DNA from: Litoditis marina
Lineage: Eukaryota > Nematoda > Chromadorea > Rhabditida > Rhabditidae
Assembly (NCBI GenBank): GCA_964036275.1
Contig: OZ038434.1
Coordinates: 38,029,279 to 38,093,278, forward strand
Length of the DNA: 64,000 nt
Direction: 5' to 3'
Below the pieces are notes generated by a model, which saw nothing but the letters and a program-made list of their open reading frames with translations, was not told the origin of the DNA and searched no databases. The first letter of the stretch is position 1. Each line of letters starts with the position of its first letter. Positions 35,210 through 46,700 of this stretch are shown here, piece by piece. The translations under genes and the position numbers were made by a program.

Positions 35210-35603
35210 ACTCTAGTGGTCAAGAAGTTCCATGAGAAAAAACGACACAACAAAATGTACAGCCTTGTTCCAGATTTATATTTGCGTGAAATAAACGAAG
35301 AAACTCATACTTATCAAATATTACATTCACAAACCATAAAGAGAGCATAAAACACAAAAACAATGGGTAATCGCTTTGTTTATAAAAATGCGGTGGCACC
35401 GATCTTTCTGCTGTGTTTGAAGTTTGTTTTTGGCATTCAAAAATTGGGGAAGCTTTATTACAGACCAAACTACAGATTAACGTACAGATAGAGAACACAA
35501 CACTGATGAAGACCTAGTGCTTATTGTTACATTAGATTTACATTACATCGGTTTTGTCTTGTTTCAGCTACCCAAAATTTTGTACATTCGCTAAAACAAA
35601 TTT

Positions 35604-38600
35604 TCAGTTTTCGTCTGAATCTTCTTCAATCGACTCCTGACTTTCCATCGAATTTGATTTTGCTGCCAACTCTGCGGGACGAGGCATTGTTTGCACATCT
35701 TTCTGTAGAAGATTTTACGGATCAAAAAAATTGAACTTGATTATAAATACATTTGTATAACGAGAACTTCATATACACGTGCTCGGTGAACATTTCGCGT
35801 ATATTATTCACTAAATTGTGCTCTTTTGGTTAGCTGATATCGTATCACTGGTAGTAATAATCATATCAGTCCTGTATTGAGTATTTCAAAACGTGAAATT
35901 TTATCTCCCTCCAACTGAAATAGCAGAACCGCACACATCTAGAGTCTCCATAGGGACAGAAACGGGCTGAATTAGTTGAGTGATGCAGAACGAGCGGTCG
36001 TGGATTACTTGCCAACAACAATAAATAGTGTGCGCTCGTCAAGTCCCGCCCAAGCCCCGCCCAAATCGCACCCCCCCCCCCCTCCACTCTCGAATTGACC
36101 ATACGCTGTTCACATCGATTTGACGAAACTTATACCTGTTCTGGCATTTTTTCTCGCTTAGAGTTTTGTTCCAAGTCACCGGGTTGAGGCATTGGCTGAA
36201 ACTGTTTCTGGAAAGGAGAACGACCTCAAGAACTAGTATGTTTCGGCGAATCGTGCTGATTCTGATTCCGTATTGGACTATCGCATTGTATTGTTTATGG
36301 ATTAATCACTGAACTCATCAGTCAGTCATTTTATTCAAACAGCCGTTTCTGTTGAGAGACACTGATGTCTAATTTTGAATCAGTTAATCTGAAGTTCAGT
36401 GAGAATTAGAGAATCGTGTAAATGTATACTAGTTTTTAGGAAATGAAAACAGCGTATGTGTAAAAAATGCCAATCCAACCACCTTACACCGTGATCAAAC
36501 TACGAATTCAGTGGAACACAATCAAATGAACGTACCACCGGTGTCAAGGTATCTTCCAGTTCTTCACTTTCAGAAGAATCGGGCGCACCAAGATGCCGTT
36601 TGCTTCCCGTTATCTGCCGGATTCTGTGCCTCGTAGCTTCAGATAAATCATCTGAACGGAAATGGAAGGGAATGCAAGTGTTATTGTAACCATTGAACTT
36701 CTTCTATCACGCTTATCGTTGTTTTTGCTCTTACTTCGCCTTCATGCAAGTTATCCACATAGTAGTTGGCTGAGTTTGTAGCTCCGTAACCCTGTGTGTG
36801 TTACACAACTACCCATCTATTAACATGTTATGGCTATATTGAATACTAGATGTTCTAGTTGTGTTAGACATCTAATCCGTGCGAATGTTAGATGTTTTGC
36901 TCACCGTCGCGTGCCACTTCTAGCAAGTTCTCAACCGATTCATCATCATAACTTTCCTCCGACGACTTGAGGGTACGATTACTGTCCGAGGTAGAATCTA
37001 TAATGAAATTAAGTAAAAATTATTGTTTTTTTATTCATATTTCAATATTTCAGGTTCATACGTCTAGTTCTAGTTTGAAAATGCCTCTTTAATTGTGCCC
37101 ACCTTCGCTACTTTCTGTTGACTCCGCCAAGTAAATTGGAACAAGTGGTGCTACTTTTACAGATTTCTCATCCGAGTTGTCTTCAGAATTTTCCCCCGAA
37201 AACCAAAGGGTTCGATTCTCTCTCGAGACCAAATCTGAAAAAAAACATGCGGGTGGTCCAAATATGTGAACGCAAATGTAAAACAAGGGCAAAGTGAGGA
37301 AAACTATAGTCGTCGCCAACGGAAAGGCGGGAGGGTACTGTATATCTCACTTTCCGCTGTGTACGCACACATGTTTTCGATTCCAATGATTGCCGGTTAT
37401 GGGCACTAATAGCGCAATGGTTAGCGCCGTGCTACGAATATTTTGCTCGCAGGTTCGACTCCGGCGAGGGACAGAAATTTATAAATTTGGCACCCACTCT
37501 ACTGTGATTTTTTACTTTTTTCTAGGGCTCACAAGACCAAACTTCAGCTGTAGTTTGTCCGAATTTCATCAATCATGCCTACCTTCGTTACTTTCTGTTG
37601 AGTCCGCCGAGTAAATTGGAACAAGTGGTGCCACTTTGACTCTTTTCTCATTCGATTCATCCTCAGAACTATCCTCCAATGAAGCGAGCGTTCGATTTTC
37701 GTACGAGGCTTAATTTGAGAAAAACATGAATGTGGTGTAAACATGTAAGTATGAATACAGTATACAGATGGAAAACGAGGAAAAAGTAAACAAAACTACT
37801 GTATTTGTAGTTTGATTATGCCCAAATCTTATCAAGCATGCTCCCCTTCGTTACTTGTGAATAACTTTCCAGCTTGATCAAGCCACGTTTGAGCAGGTCA
37901 ATCAACGTCAAACTACAACTGTAGTTCAGACATGTCTTCTCAATTCGGCTCACCTTCGTTACTTTCCATTGAGTTTGAGTAAATTGGAACAATTGTTTGT
38001 GGTGCCACTTTGACACTTTTCTCAAGCGACTCGGCTTCAGAACTTTCTATCAAAGACGCGAGGGTTCGATTCCGGTCCGAGGCGGAATCGGAAATGAAAA
38101 CTATGATTGTGGTGGAAACATGTGAATACGACTGTGAAACGAGATTAAAGTGAAGAGAACTCATGCTTTCGTAGTTTTTATTCACAGTTCACTAGACCAA
38201 ACTACAGCAATAGTTTGGCGAAATTTTGTCTTTCATGCTCACTTTCTTTACTTTCTATTGAGTCCGCCGAGTAAATTGGAATGAGTGGTGCCACTTTCAC
38301 AGTTTCCTCATCCGATTCATCTTCAAAACTGTCCTCCGATGACCCGAGGTTTCGATTCATGTTCGAGGTCATATCTGGAAAAAACTATGATTTTGGTGGA
38401 AGCATGTGAATACGACTGTGAAACGAGGGTAAAGTTAGGAGAATTACCGTTTTAGTTTGGTACCGTACTGTGGTTCAGATCAAACTTCCATTCTAGCTTG
38501 CTCAAATGTTATCACACATGCAACATGCTCACCGTTGTTAACTTTCTTTGGTGGTTCAGTTTTCTCAGTCGATTCATTCTCAGAACTTTCCATTGAAGAC

Positions 38601-41600
38601 TCAATAGTTCGATTCATGCCCGAGGTAATATCTAAAAAACTATGATTGTGTTCGGAACATTGAACGATTGTACGAATGTGAAACGAGGGTAAAGTGAAGA
38701 AAATTACCGTTTTAGTTTGGTACCGTACTGTGAAGGTGTTTCAAATCAAAATTCCATTCTAGCTTGCTCAAATGTTATCACACATGCTCACCGTTGTTAA
38801 CTTTCTTTGGTGGTCCAGTTTTCTCAGTCGATTCATTCTCAGAACTTTCCTCCAAAGACTCAAGAGTTCGATTCATGTCCGAGCCTACATCTGGAGAGGA
38901 AAAAACATAAAGGTGGTCCAGACATGTGGATACGGGTGGAAAACGAGAAAAGGTGAACTATTTCTATCGTTTCAGTAGTTTGGTACCGTAGTGTGTAGGT
39001 ATTTCAAATCAAACTTTCATTCTAGTTTGATCAAATGTTATAATGCATGCTAACCGTTGTTAACTTTCTTTGGTGGTCCAGTTTTCTCGATCGATTCATT
39101 CTCAGAACTTTCCTCCGAAGACTCAAAGGTTCGATTCTTGTCCGAGGCTACATCTGGAGAGGACAAAACAAAAAGGTGGTCCAGATATGTGGATACGATG
39201 GAAAACGAGAAAAGGTGAACTATTACTATCGTTTTAGTAGTTTGGTACCGTAGTGTGTAGGTATTTCAAATCAAACTTTCAGTCTAGTTTGATAGAATGT
39301 TATAATGCATGCTCACCGTTGTTAACTTTCTTTGGTGGTCCAGTTTTCTCAATCGATTCATTTTCAGAACTTTCTTCCGAAGACTCAAGAGTTCGATTCT
39401 TGTCCGAGGTTATATCTGAAAAAAACTATGATTGTGGTCGGAACATTGCACGATTGTACGAATGTGAAACGAGGGTAAAATGAAGAGAACTACCGTTTTT
39501 GTAGTTTGGTCCCATACTGTGGAGGTGTTTCAAATCAAACTTCCATTCTAGTTTGACCAAATGTTATCATGCATGCTCACCGTTGTTAACTTTCACTAGT
39601 GGTCCAGTTTTCTCAATCGATTCATTTTCAGAACTTTCCTCCGAAGACTCAAAGGTTCGATTCCTGTCCGAGGCTACATCTGGAGAGCAAAAAACATAAA
39701 GGTGGTCCAGACATGTGGATACGGGTGGAAAACGAGAAAAGGTGAACTATTACTATCGTTTTAGTAGTTTGGTACCGTAGTGTGTAGGTATTTCAAATCA
39801 AACTTTCAGTCTAGTTTGATAGAATGTTATAATGCATGCTCACCGTTGTTAACTTTCTTTGGTGGTCCAGTTTTCTCAATCGATTCATTTTCAGAACTTT
39901 CTTCCGAAGACTCAAGAGTTCGATTCTTGTCCGAGGTTATATCTGAAAAAAACTATGATTGTGGTCGGAACATTGCACGATTGTACGAATGTGAAACGAG
40001 GGTAAAATGAAGAGAACTACCGTTTTTGTAGTTTGGTCCCATACTGTGGAGGTGTTTCAAATCAAACTTCCATTCTAGTTTGACCAAATGTTATCATGCA
40101 TGCTCACCGTTGTTAACTTTCATTAGTGATCCTGTTTTCTCAATCGATTCATTTTCAGAACTTTCTTCCGAAGACTCAAGAGTTCGATTCTTGTCCGAGG
40201 TTATATCTGAAAAAACTATGATTGTGGTCGGAACATTGCACGATTGTACGAATGTGAAACGAGGGTAAAATGAAGAGAACTACCGTTTTTGTAGTTTGGT
40301 CCCATACTGTGGAGGTGTTTCAAATCAAACTTCCATTCTAGTTTGACCAAATGTTATCATGCATGCTCACCGTTGTTAACTTTCTTTGGTGGTCCAGTTT
40401 TCTCAATCGATTCATTTTCAGAACTTTCTTCCGAAGACTCAAGAGTTCGATTCTTGTCCGAGGTTATATCTGAAAAAACCTATGATTGTGGTCGGAACAT
40501 TGCACGATTGTACGAATGTGAAACGAGGGTAAAATGAAGAGAACTACCGTTTTTGTAGTTTGGTCCCATACTGTGGAGGTGTTTCAAATCAAACTTCCAT
40601 TCTAGTTTGACCAAATGTTATCATGCATGCTCACCGTTGTTAACTTTCATTAGTGGTCCAGTTTTCTCAATCGATTCATTTTCAGAACTTTCCTCCGAAG
40701 ACTCAAAGGTTCGATTCCTGTCCGAGGCTACATCTGGAGAGCAAAAAACATAAAGGTGGTCCAGACATGTGAATACGGATGGAACACTGATTGTGAAGTG
40801 GAGAAAACTACTGTTTTTATAATTTGATCAACAAGCGTTGGAGATTTTATTATTCAGATTATTTCAAGACCAAGTTACAGCTGTGGTTTTGTGAAACTTT
40901 AGCAGTCAGTCATACAAACTGTCGTTATCTTTCATAGAGTAGGAGTAAATAGGATGAGTATCGTTAGAAATAGTACAGTTTGGATCCTCAGAACTGTCCT
41001 CCGATGACCCAAAGGTTCGATTGCTGCCTGTGACAGAGTTCAAAAGTAGTTCTTCTCGAGATTCTGCACTCGAAATTTCTGGCGATTCGATTGGGGCACA
41101 TTTGGTCTGTAACTCAATGAAACTTTCGTGAACAAATCAGATGAGTCGAAGTTTTCTATTGTAGAAGTAAAATGAACACTCACGTAGAGTTTGCACTTTG
41201 TCATTGTACGTTTTGAGTATTGTTGTGTTTAACATGTTTCACGTGACTGTTCACACATTCCATGTAACAATGTTAAAGATGGCCTGACAGGAACCAAATC
41301 CCGTGCTTTGCGCTCCACGGTTAATTCAATCGCTCCAACGCGAGTGCCACCCCCAAAATGAAGTTTTTGAATCTCCGCCAATGAATTATGATTGAATAAT
41401 CACAAAATATCGATAAATTAGTTTTTGTAGCGTATTTGCATTGGAGCGACAAAATTAACCGTGGCGCGCAAGGCACGAGATTTGATTCCTCTCAGATTAC
41501 CTTTAAGAGTTCGCTTTTTTTTGAAGCAGAAAAATACGATATATGTTTATAATCTACTGTGTTCGTAGTTTGATCGCTGCAGTTGACTGTACAATATGAT

Positions 41601-42100
41601 GTGAGTTGAGATGTTCCTATCGTTAATGGAGTTTATGGTAGTAGCAGATTGAAGGTGGTTTTTCAGTTCCCGCAGTTCCCAATACGAATTTGGCAGCGTG
41701 CCAATGAAACTCCAGATGGCTTTTCACCATGTTGGAGTTTGAAACAAACTGTAAATTTATGTCAGTGGTGTTTCAAATGCACACCGTAAAAGTAAGAATT
41801 TTTTGTAGAAACTGTATTCACTTTGAAGAAGAACGATTATGTGGTCCAATCCCGACGCTTCAGACCTTCAAACGGCAATACATTTTTCAGTTGCAGTTTA
41901 AAGGACCGTTGACACGGAATTGGTTTACATAATCGTCCTGCTTTGAAAAATAGTCATCCGAAGTTCTTGGCGTAATGCCAGCTTTACACTTTCGATAAAC
42001 TCTGATCAAATACGCCAACATAGAGAGGAAATAAAAGATTCAACAAAAGAGTTACCTGTGAAACGAGTAAAGCAAGTATGGTGAATTGGAGAAAACTCAT
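35604..42100 (-). CDS. AR-1: secreted acidic repeat protein with multiplied exons
   Basis: Exons in gene order: 42056-42100 (signal MSFLQFTILALLVSQ), 40920-41106, nine 99-nt exons (40635-40733, 40371-40469, 40108-40206, 39844-39942, 39581-39679, 39317-39415, 39055-39153, 38792-38890, 38533-38631), 38243-38374, 37583-37708, 37103-37234, 36905-36997, 36536-36651, 36136-36207, 35604-35702 (stop). All phases agree, giving about 630 residues. After exon 2 (TKCAPIESPE..) the protein is an array of repeats. Short type: D.TSD.NRT.ESSEESSENE then S.EKTGPPKKVNNG. Long type: the same start then SVKVAPLVPIYSADSTESNEG. Nearly every repeat has the N-glycosylation sequon N-R-T and clustered S-x-E sites suited to secretory-pathway kinases. 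An exon-like stretch at 37954-38088 lacks its acceptor (CAG became CCG). No family is recognised; an extracellular matrix or coat role is inference. Confidence 0.8.
37305..37495 (+). repeat. tRNA-derived SINE, family S (best copy)
   Basis: Head gtcgtcgccaacggaaaggc, middle tttccgctgtgtacgcacac, then a tRNA-like part with A box tagcgcaatggttagcgc and B box ggttcgactcc at about 37452, ending ttataaatttggcaccca. The tRNA-like part is at the 3' side, which is unusual for a SINE. It lies in an intron of AR-1 in antisense orientation. Confidence 0.7.
37954..38088 (-). pseudogene. AR-1 repeat exon with destroyed splice acceptor
   Basis: The frame is fully open, 135 nt, phase 1-1, and the donor GTGAGC is intact, but the acceptor position reads CCG in place of CAG. 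Skipping it keeps the reading frame, so the exon can be lost without damage. Confidence 0.6.
38500..40770 (-). repeat. Nine-copy tandem array of an exon plus intron unit (about 263 bp)
   Basis: Each unit has one 99-nt exon and about 164 bp of intron. Exon ends step by 259-264 bp. The units near 39253-39483 and 39780-40010 look identical, so amplification is recent. Two intron subtypes (one with ggtggtccagacatgtggat, the other with attgtggtcggaacattgca) alternate in part of the array, suggesting some growth by two-unit steps. Confidence 0.85.
41270..41520. repeat. Foldback element in AR-1 intron 1
   Basis: aaatcccgtgctttgcgctccacggttaa near 41291 pairs with ttaaccgtggcgcgcaaggcacgagattt near 41455. 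The interior has no coding frame. Confidence 0.6.
41818..41945. repeat. Palindromic repeat M2 copy
   Basis: Arms agaacgattatgtggtccaa and its complement near the other end (ttggtttacataatcgtcct), with gcagtttaaaggaccg inside. Other copies lie at 43210-43335, 43690-43790, 45880-45995 and 61380-61500. Confidence 0.7.
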
Positions 42101-42122
42101 GTTAGTTCGGCGAAACGGTATT

Positions 42123-42182
42123 GATATCCGCGTATTTTATACGAGCAAGGGGTTAATACCCCAAATCCGCGCATAAAAGTAG
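42123..42182 (-). promoter_or_regulatory. AR-1 core promoter block with TATA box
   Basis: TATAAAAT on the minus strand at 42134-42141 lies 34 bp upstream of the ATG at 42100. The block is shared with 29262-29322, with only a few substitutions, and includes ggggtattaaccc. Confidence 0.65.
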
Positions 42183-43209
42183 AATCCTGTTTCCAGATAG
42201 TCCGAAAATATTGTGACGTCAAAAACATGACAAAACTGTGCATATGATTAAGAAGAAGATATACTTTTCTAAAAACGTTATAACCATCTATCTCTGCCCA
42301 CAATCTCACATAATTCATTATTCTGGCCTGTGGACCGCGACTAATCTGTAAGCGATTGTACTTTGCAGTTAATTCACTCATTTAAGCATGTATTTCTACT
42401 TATCGCAACTCAACGATCGAATAAAACAGTTTCATGCGTTAAATAAACCACTTCGTGTATTCTGAGATAGAAAGCTCGTGATATCGGGTTTATATGAAAA
42501 CAATTGAAATTAAACCACTAACTATTAAGCTTCGCAGTCTCACTCGCGTCACAAATTTGAATCACTCATCAACAACTTTCACACAGAAACGTTTTCAGGA
42601 AATGATCAGAACTTTTATTCCAGTAAAAAGCCAAGTTTTCAGCCAGCTTTCAAAAGTGGAAAAAACGGGAAGATGGCCAGATTTCCCAGTTAATGGTTAG
42701 AAATCCATTTCATGAAAAAACTCGACAAAAGACGGAAAGGCAGGAAAAGTCTTCAAGAAAATCCATCCTAGGAAAAATGAAAGGACATTTCTGACGGAAA
42801 CGTGAATGAAATGAGCGCATACGGCGTCTTCATTTAGAGATGAATCCACCCAAAAGTTCGCCGCTCTCCCATTCTAGACGAATGATGAATTTTCCGTTCA
42901 TCACTTTCGCTGTGAGTTTAAAGTTTCTCATTTCAATAATCCTAACTTAGCTAGGAAAAGATTATTAGATTGGAAACCTTTATCAGACGACGTATTGCTT
43001 GAACTTATAGATACAATTCTCAAGAATTGCCATTTTCTTTTTGACCTCTGACAACTGAAACTGAATTCGCTACTATATTTTTATTACAATTTTAAATCAT
43101 GGTTTTTATGTTATATCGCGTAACGTGACTGCGTCTTTGAGCCGCTTAATCAGTTCGCTCGTGATACAGTTGTTGACTGTGAAGTCATATAGTTTTCTAT
43201 ATAATATGG

Positions 43210-43335
43210 TTTAAAGAAGGACGATTATGTGGTCCAATCGCAACGCTTCAGTCCTTTAAACCGCAATATACTTTTCAATTGCAGTTTAAAGGACCGATGT
43301 AACGGGATTGGTCCACATAATCGTCCTTCTTTAAG
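43210..43335. repeat. Palindromic repeat M2 copy
   Basis: Nearly perfect inverted arms: aaagaaggacgattatgtgg at the left and ccacataatcgtccttcttt at the right. Confidence 0.75.
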
Positions 43336-43689
43336 CTTAAACATAAAAGAATAATATTTCCCGTCACAGGACTCGAAAAGGCGAAAATGCGCCCGGCCTG
43401 CGGCAGACTGCGTTTTTGACCCCTGTGGGGTATACGTTTTCAAAAGAGCATAACGTTGGAGAGCTCCGCGGCTGTATTCATGAACATTTTGACCTCTTCA
43501 TTCCAACTTGTCCGACCTGCTCTGTTTCCTAGCTCTTACATACCGCAGGGATACGAGTGTCGCAAGATTGTGCGCGATACAGGAGACGCAGGATGGGGTT
43601 AAGATGCCGGAATGCTTCACGGAGCCAGAAGTTTCACTGTGCAGAACAAAACTAAGAAGAAGTTATAATGAGCTCAAAACGTTCTTAAA

Positions 43690-43790
43690 GTCGGACGATT
43701 ATGTAAACCAATTTCGACGCATCTGTTCTTTAAATTGCGACTGAAAAATGTATTGCAGTTCAAAGGACCGAAGCGTTGGGATTGATCCAG
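43690..43790. repeat. Palindromic repeat M2 copy abutting the TM-C start codon
   Basis: Contains gtcggacgattatgtaaacc and aaaggaccgaagcgttggga. The right end, gattgatccag, touches the ATG at 43791. The upstream in-frame ATG at 43776 lies inside the repeat. Confidence 0.65.
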
Positions 43791-46700
43791 ATGGGTTTTA
43801 ACAGTGGAATTCAACTCTTGTTTCAGATTGTTGCTTTTTTCTGCTTCTTCGGTGTTGTTTCTGCTGTCGTAGATAATCAGTGTGCTGATGGAGAACAGTA
43901 TCTCGAAATTCCTTCAAATAAGGAAGCGAAATTTGTGACTCCACTTAAGAAGGCACAGTTGAAGGTATTGTTTTTTTTTTCAATCAGTTCTAGTCTTCTA
44001 GTCTACTCTTGTTTTTCGTAACTACCAGGCCCTCTCGCGCGAATATGCCTTTTTGAGTTTTTGTCCACTAAGAAGTTGGCAATTGGCTTATGAGTATTCT
44101 AGAATTTCAAGATTGTCAATTGAAAATAGCCTCAATGTCGCAACAAACTCCACATCTACCAGATATTATTCTTACCGAACATTGTGATTTCCAGAACGTT
44201 GATAACAGAACATGCGGATTCAAGATTGTCGGAGAAATCAATAAGGACAACGTGACGGAAATTCACTACACTGCAGTTGAGATTGAAGGCAAGGTAGGAC
44301 TGTGATTATGAGTTTTTCTGTGTTCGGTACATCTGCCTTCAGGTATAAACAGTAGAAAAAGAAAAGTGATGAGAGCATTTTAGTGATTGATCGATTTTTA
44401 TCTGTTCTGTTCTTTGTTTTTTTTCTGCTTATCATCTGTTTTGGAAAAACTGGATATTAAAGCTAATGGGCAGAGAGACTACCAACACTATTTCAAAAAT
44501 TAAGCTTATTAGTCCTCCATTTCAGAATAATCAGTTCTGTTCTTTTTGGGAGAAGGAGGCAATTTGTGTATGTCCTGGCTCTGGCTGTAATAAGGCGCAT
44601 GGATATCTTTATGTAAGTTGGAGTTAACATTACATGAAACTGAGCCTAGATAGTGCTCCAACTTATGGGCAAACGCTGGTTCAGGGGGAAAACGCTTATT
44701 CAGGTATCACGGGCTTTCAGACTTAGGTATGTACATTGCGAATGTAGTTCGTTTCATTCCTACTGGAAGTATAACTCTCAAACTTCAGACTGCCAAAATA
44801 TGTGAGTGTTGACGGACAAATTGAGTTCATCATTCGATTACCTCATGAAGGGTGCTCGATAATATTTGTCACAAAGTTGAGGTTATATTGGAAAACATAC
44901 ATCAGAAAGTTGAATGGTACACGGTAGTAGTCCTAGTGCGGATGATTTGCTGTTTGATTAAGCTTTCTCATTATAACTTTTCTTTCTCCCCCATTCCGAG
45001 AAGACTAGAGAGGATTTCATTGATAAAGTTAACGAATAAAGTACTGCTTGCGCGAGCTTCCAATTTTCTCTGAGATTTGTTCTTGTTTCCAACTTCAACT
45101 AAACACCGCAAATTTGATGATCTCGCTCACAGGAGACGCTCTTCAAATCCTTATACAACAGTGGAACAGTGAAAGGAACACCCACCACAGTACTCCCGTG
45201 AGTTTATAACAATAATAAAGACAATCGAATAAAGTTCCTCTTCCTTAGATAGATCAAAAAATACATCGGCAAAGGATTCAATCACTAGGATGGCTGTCAA
45301 CATATTTGAAAAAACAGTTTCCGATATACCTAAACTTTCAAAGCAAAGAGACACAGTTAACATCATGTTGAAACAAGCACTTGGATTACAAAATATAGTA
45401 ATCAGTAGAAACTTTGACAATAAGAAAATTCTTTGGAACTGATCTATTGATCTATTTGAAGTGAAGCTATTACCTCCAGGGTGTGATATACGGTATATAT
45501 AGGGTTCATTCTTTAGCAACCCATTACGGTTGTGTTGTATCCCAAATGTGTAGTTTGATCCCACGTCCTTTTCGTCAAAGTTCTTAACTGTGATGTGTTA
45601 TAACTAGACTACAACGCAGAATGGGTCACTTCTCATACTATCTCGATTTGCAGTTAATCAAGCAATCAAGTCTTTCCGCGATAAAACTATTTTTTTCAAG
45701 GGAAGACAAGATGTATGAGCGAGCTGAACTTCTCCTGAAAACGCTTGAAATCCTCTTCTCAAAAAATCGTAAGTCGAAGAGTGGTCAAGTCTCGCGATTT
45801 GTGTTGTTCATCGAGTTTAAATATTTTGGTTTGTAAGTTTTCTAGTTTCAGGAAGCTTTGAGTTGGTCAGTTCAAAGAAGGACGATTGTGTGGTCCAATC
45901 CCAACGCTTCAGTCCTTTAAAGTACAATAGACTTTTCAAATGCAGTTTAAAGGACCGTTGACACGGAATTGGTACACATAATCGTTCTTCTGTAGCCTAA
46001 TTTGGAATGATCAGGACAACAGTGTTTTCTTCATTCAGTAATATAAAAGTATAAATTTCACTCTTCATTCAGTAATATAAAAATATAAATTCAGGACAAC
46101 AGTTTTTTCGAACCGCTGTATGAGTGACCACTATGCATCTCTTCATTTTCCTTCATTTCATTGTATTTATGCCTTGCAGAACGTCCAGCTAACCGCAAAA
46201 AGTTTGGCCACTACAAGAACAATTTAGTCCTGTTCGAGAAGTTCGAGGCAACACACCCCCGGTAGGTTATGGAGCTTTCAGTTATTCAGTGTAGTTGAAA
46301 TTGCTAGTATAGTGCGTGCCAGATTTATAAAATATTCGCCTCGTGTGAGACTCGAACCAAGTCCAAAAATATGGGAGGCGCGGACGCTAACCACTACACT
46401 GAATAGGCTCATAACAACGTTGTTGAGGAATCGTTTAGTTGTATTCTTACACAGGATATACAGCAAACCCTCACTTTTTTCTAAACGACAACTATAGCTA
46501 TGGTTGGAAACCATTGAGAACTGGAAAAATTGCAGAGACATTTTTGCGAATATTGGCGACTCACTGGGGATGATTTTAACTATTTCAGGCTATTTCCTCA
46601 TAAAAACTCGAATAAGGAGGCTAAGATTGGCAAAAAGAAGACTGGGAATCAGAATGGATCCCGTGGTGCAATGGTTGGAGCTAGTACCGTGGTGGCTACT

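Larger units (their letters stand above)
42183..43790. other. Divergent intergenic region AR-1 / TM-C
   Basis: About 42715-42850 resembles the AR-2/TM-B spacer. Two M2 palindromes follow, at 43210-43335 and 43690-43790. The second ends exactly at the TM-C start. No exon is supported. Confidence 0.55.

Noticed and set aside
38500..40770. Regular repeats that could suggest a CRISPR-like array
   Set aside because: Units are 263 bp, carry spliced exons of one gene, and the genome is eukaryotic.
41180..41260. Candidate AR exon (and its AR-2 equivalent near 28590-28680) with acaaagtgc and a GTGAGT-like donor
   Set aside because: The same sequence recurs as dispersed repeat M3 at 31525, 51120 and 60150, so it is repeat and not exon.
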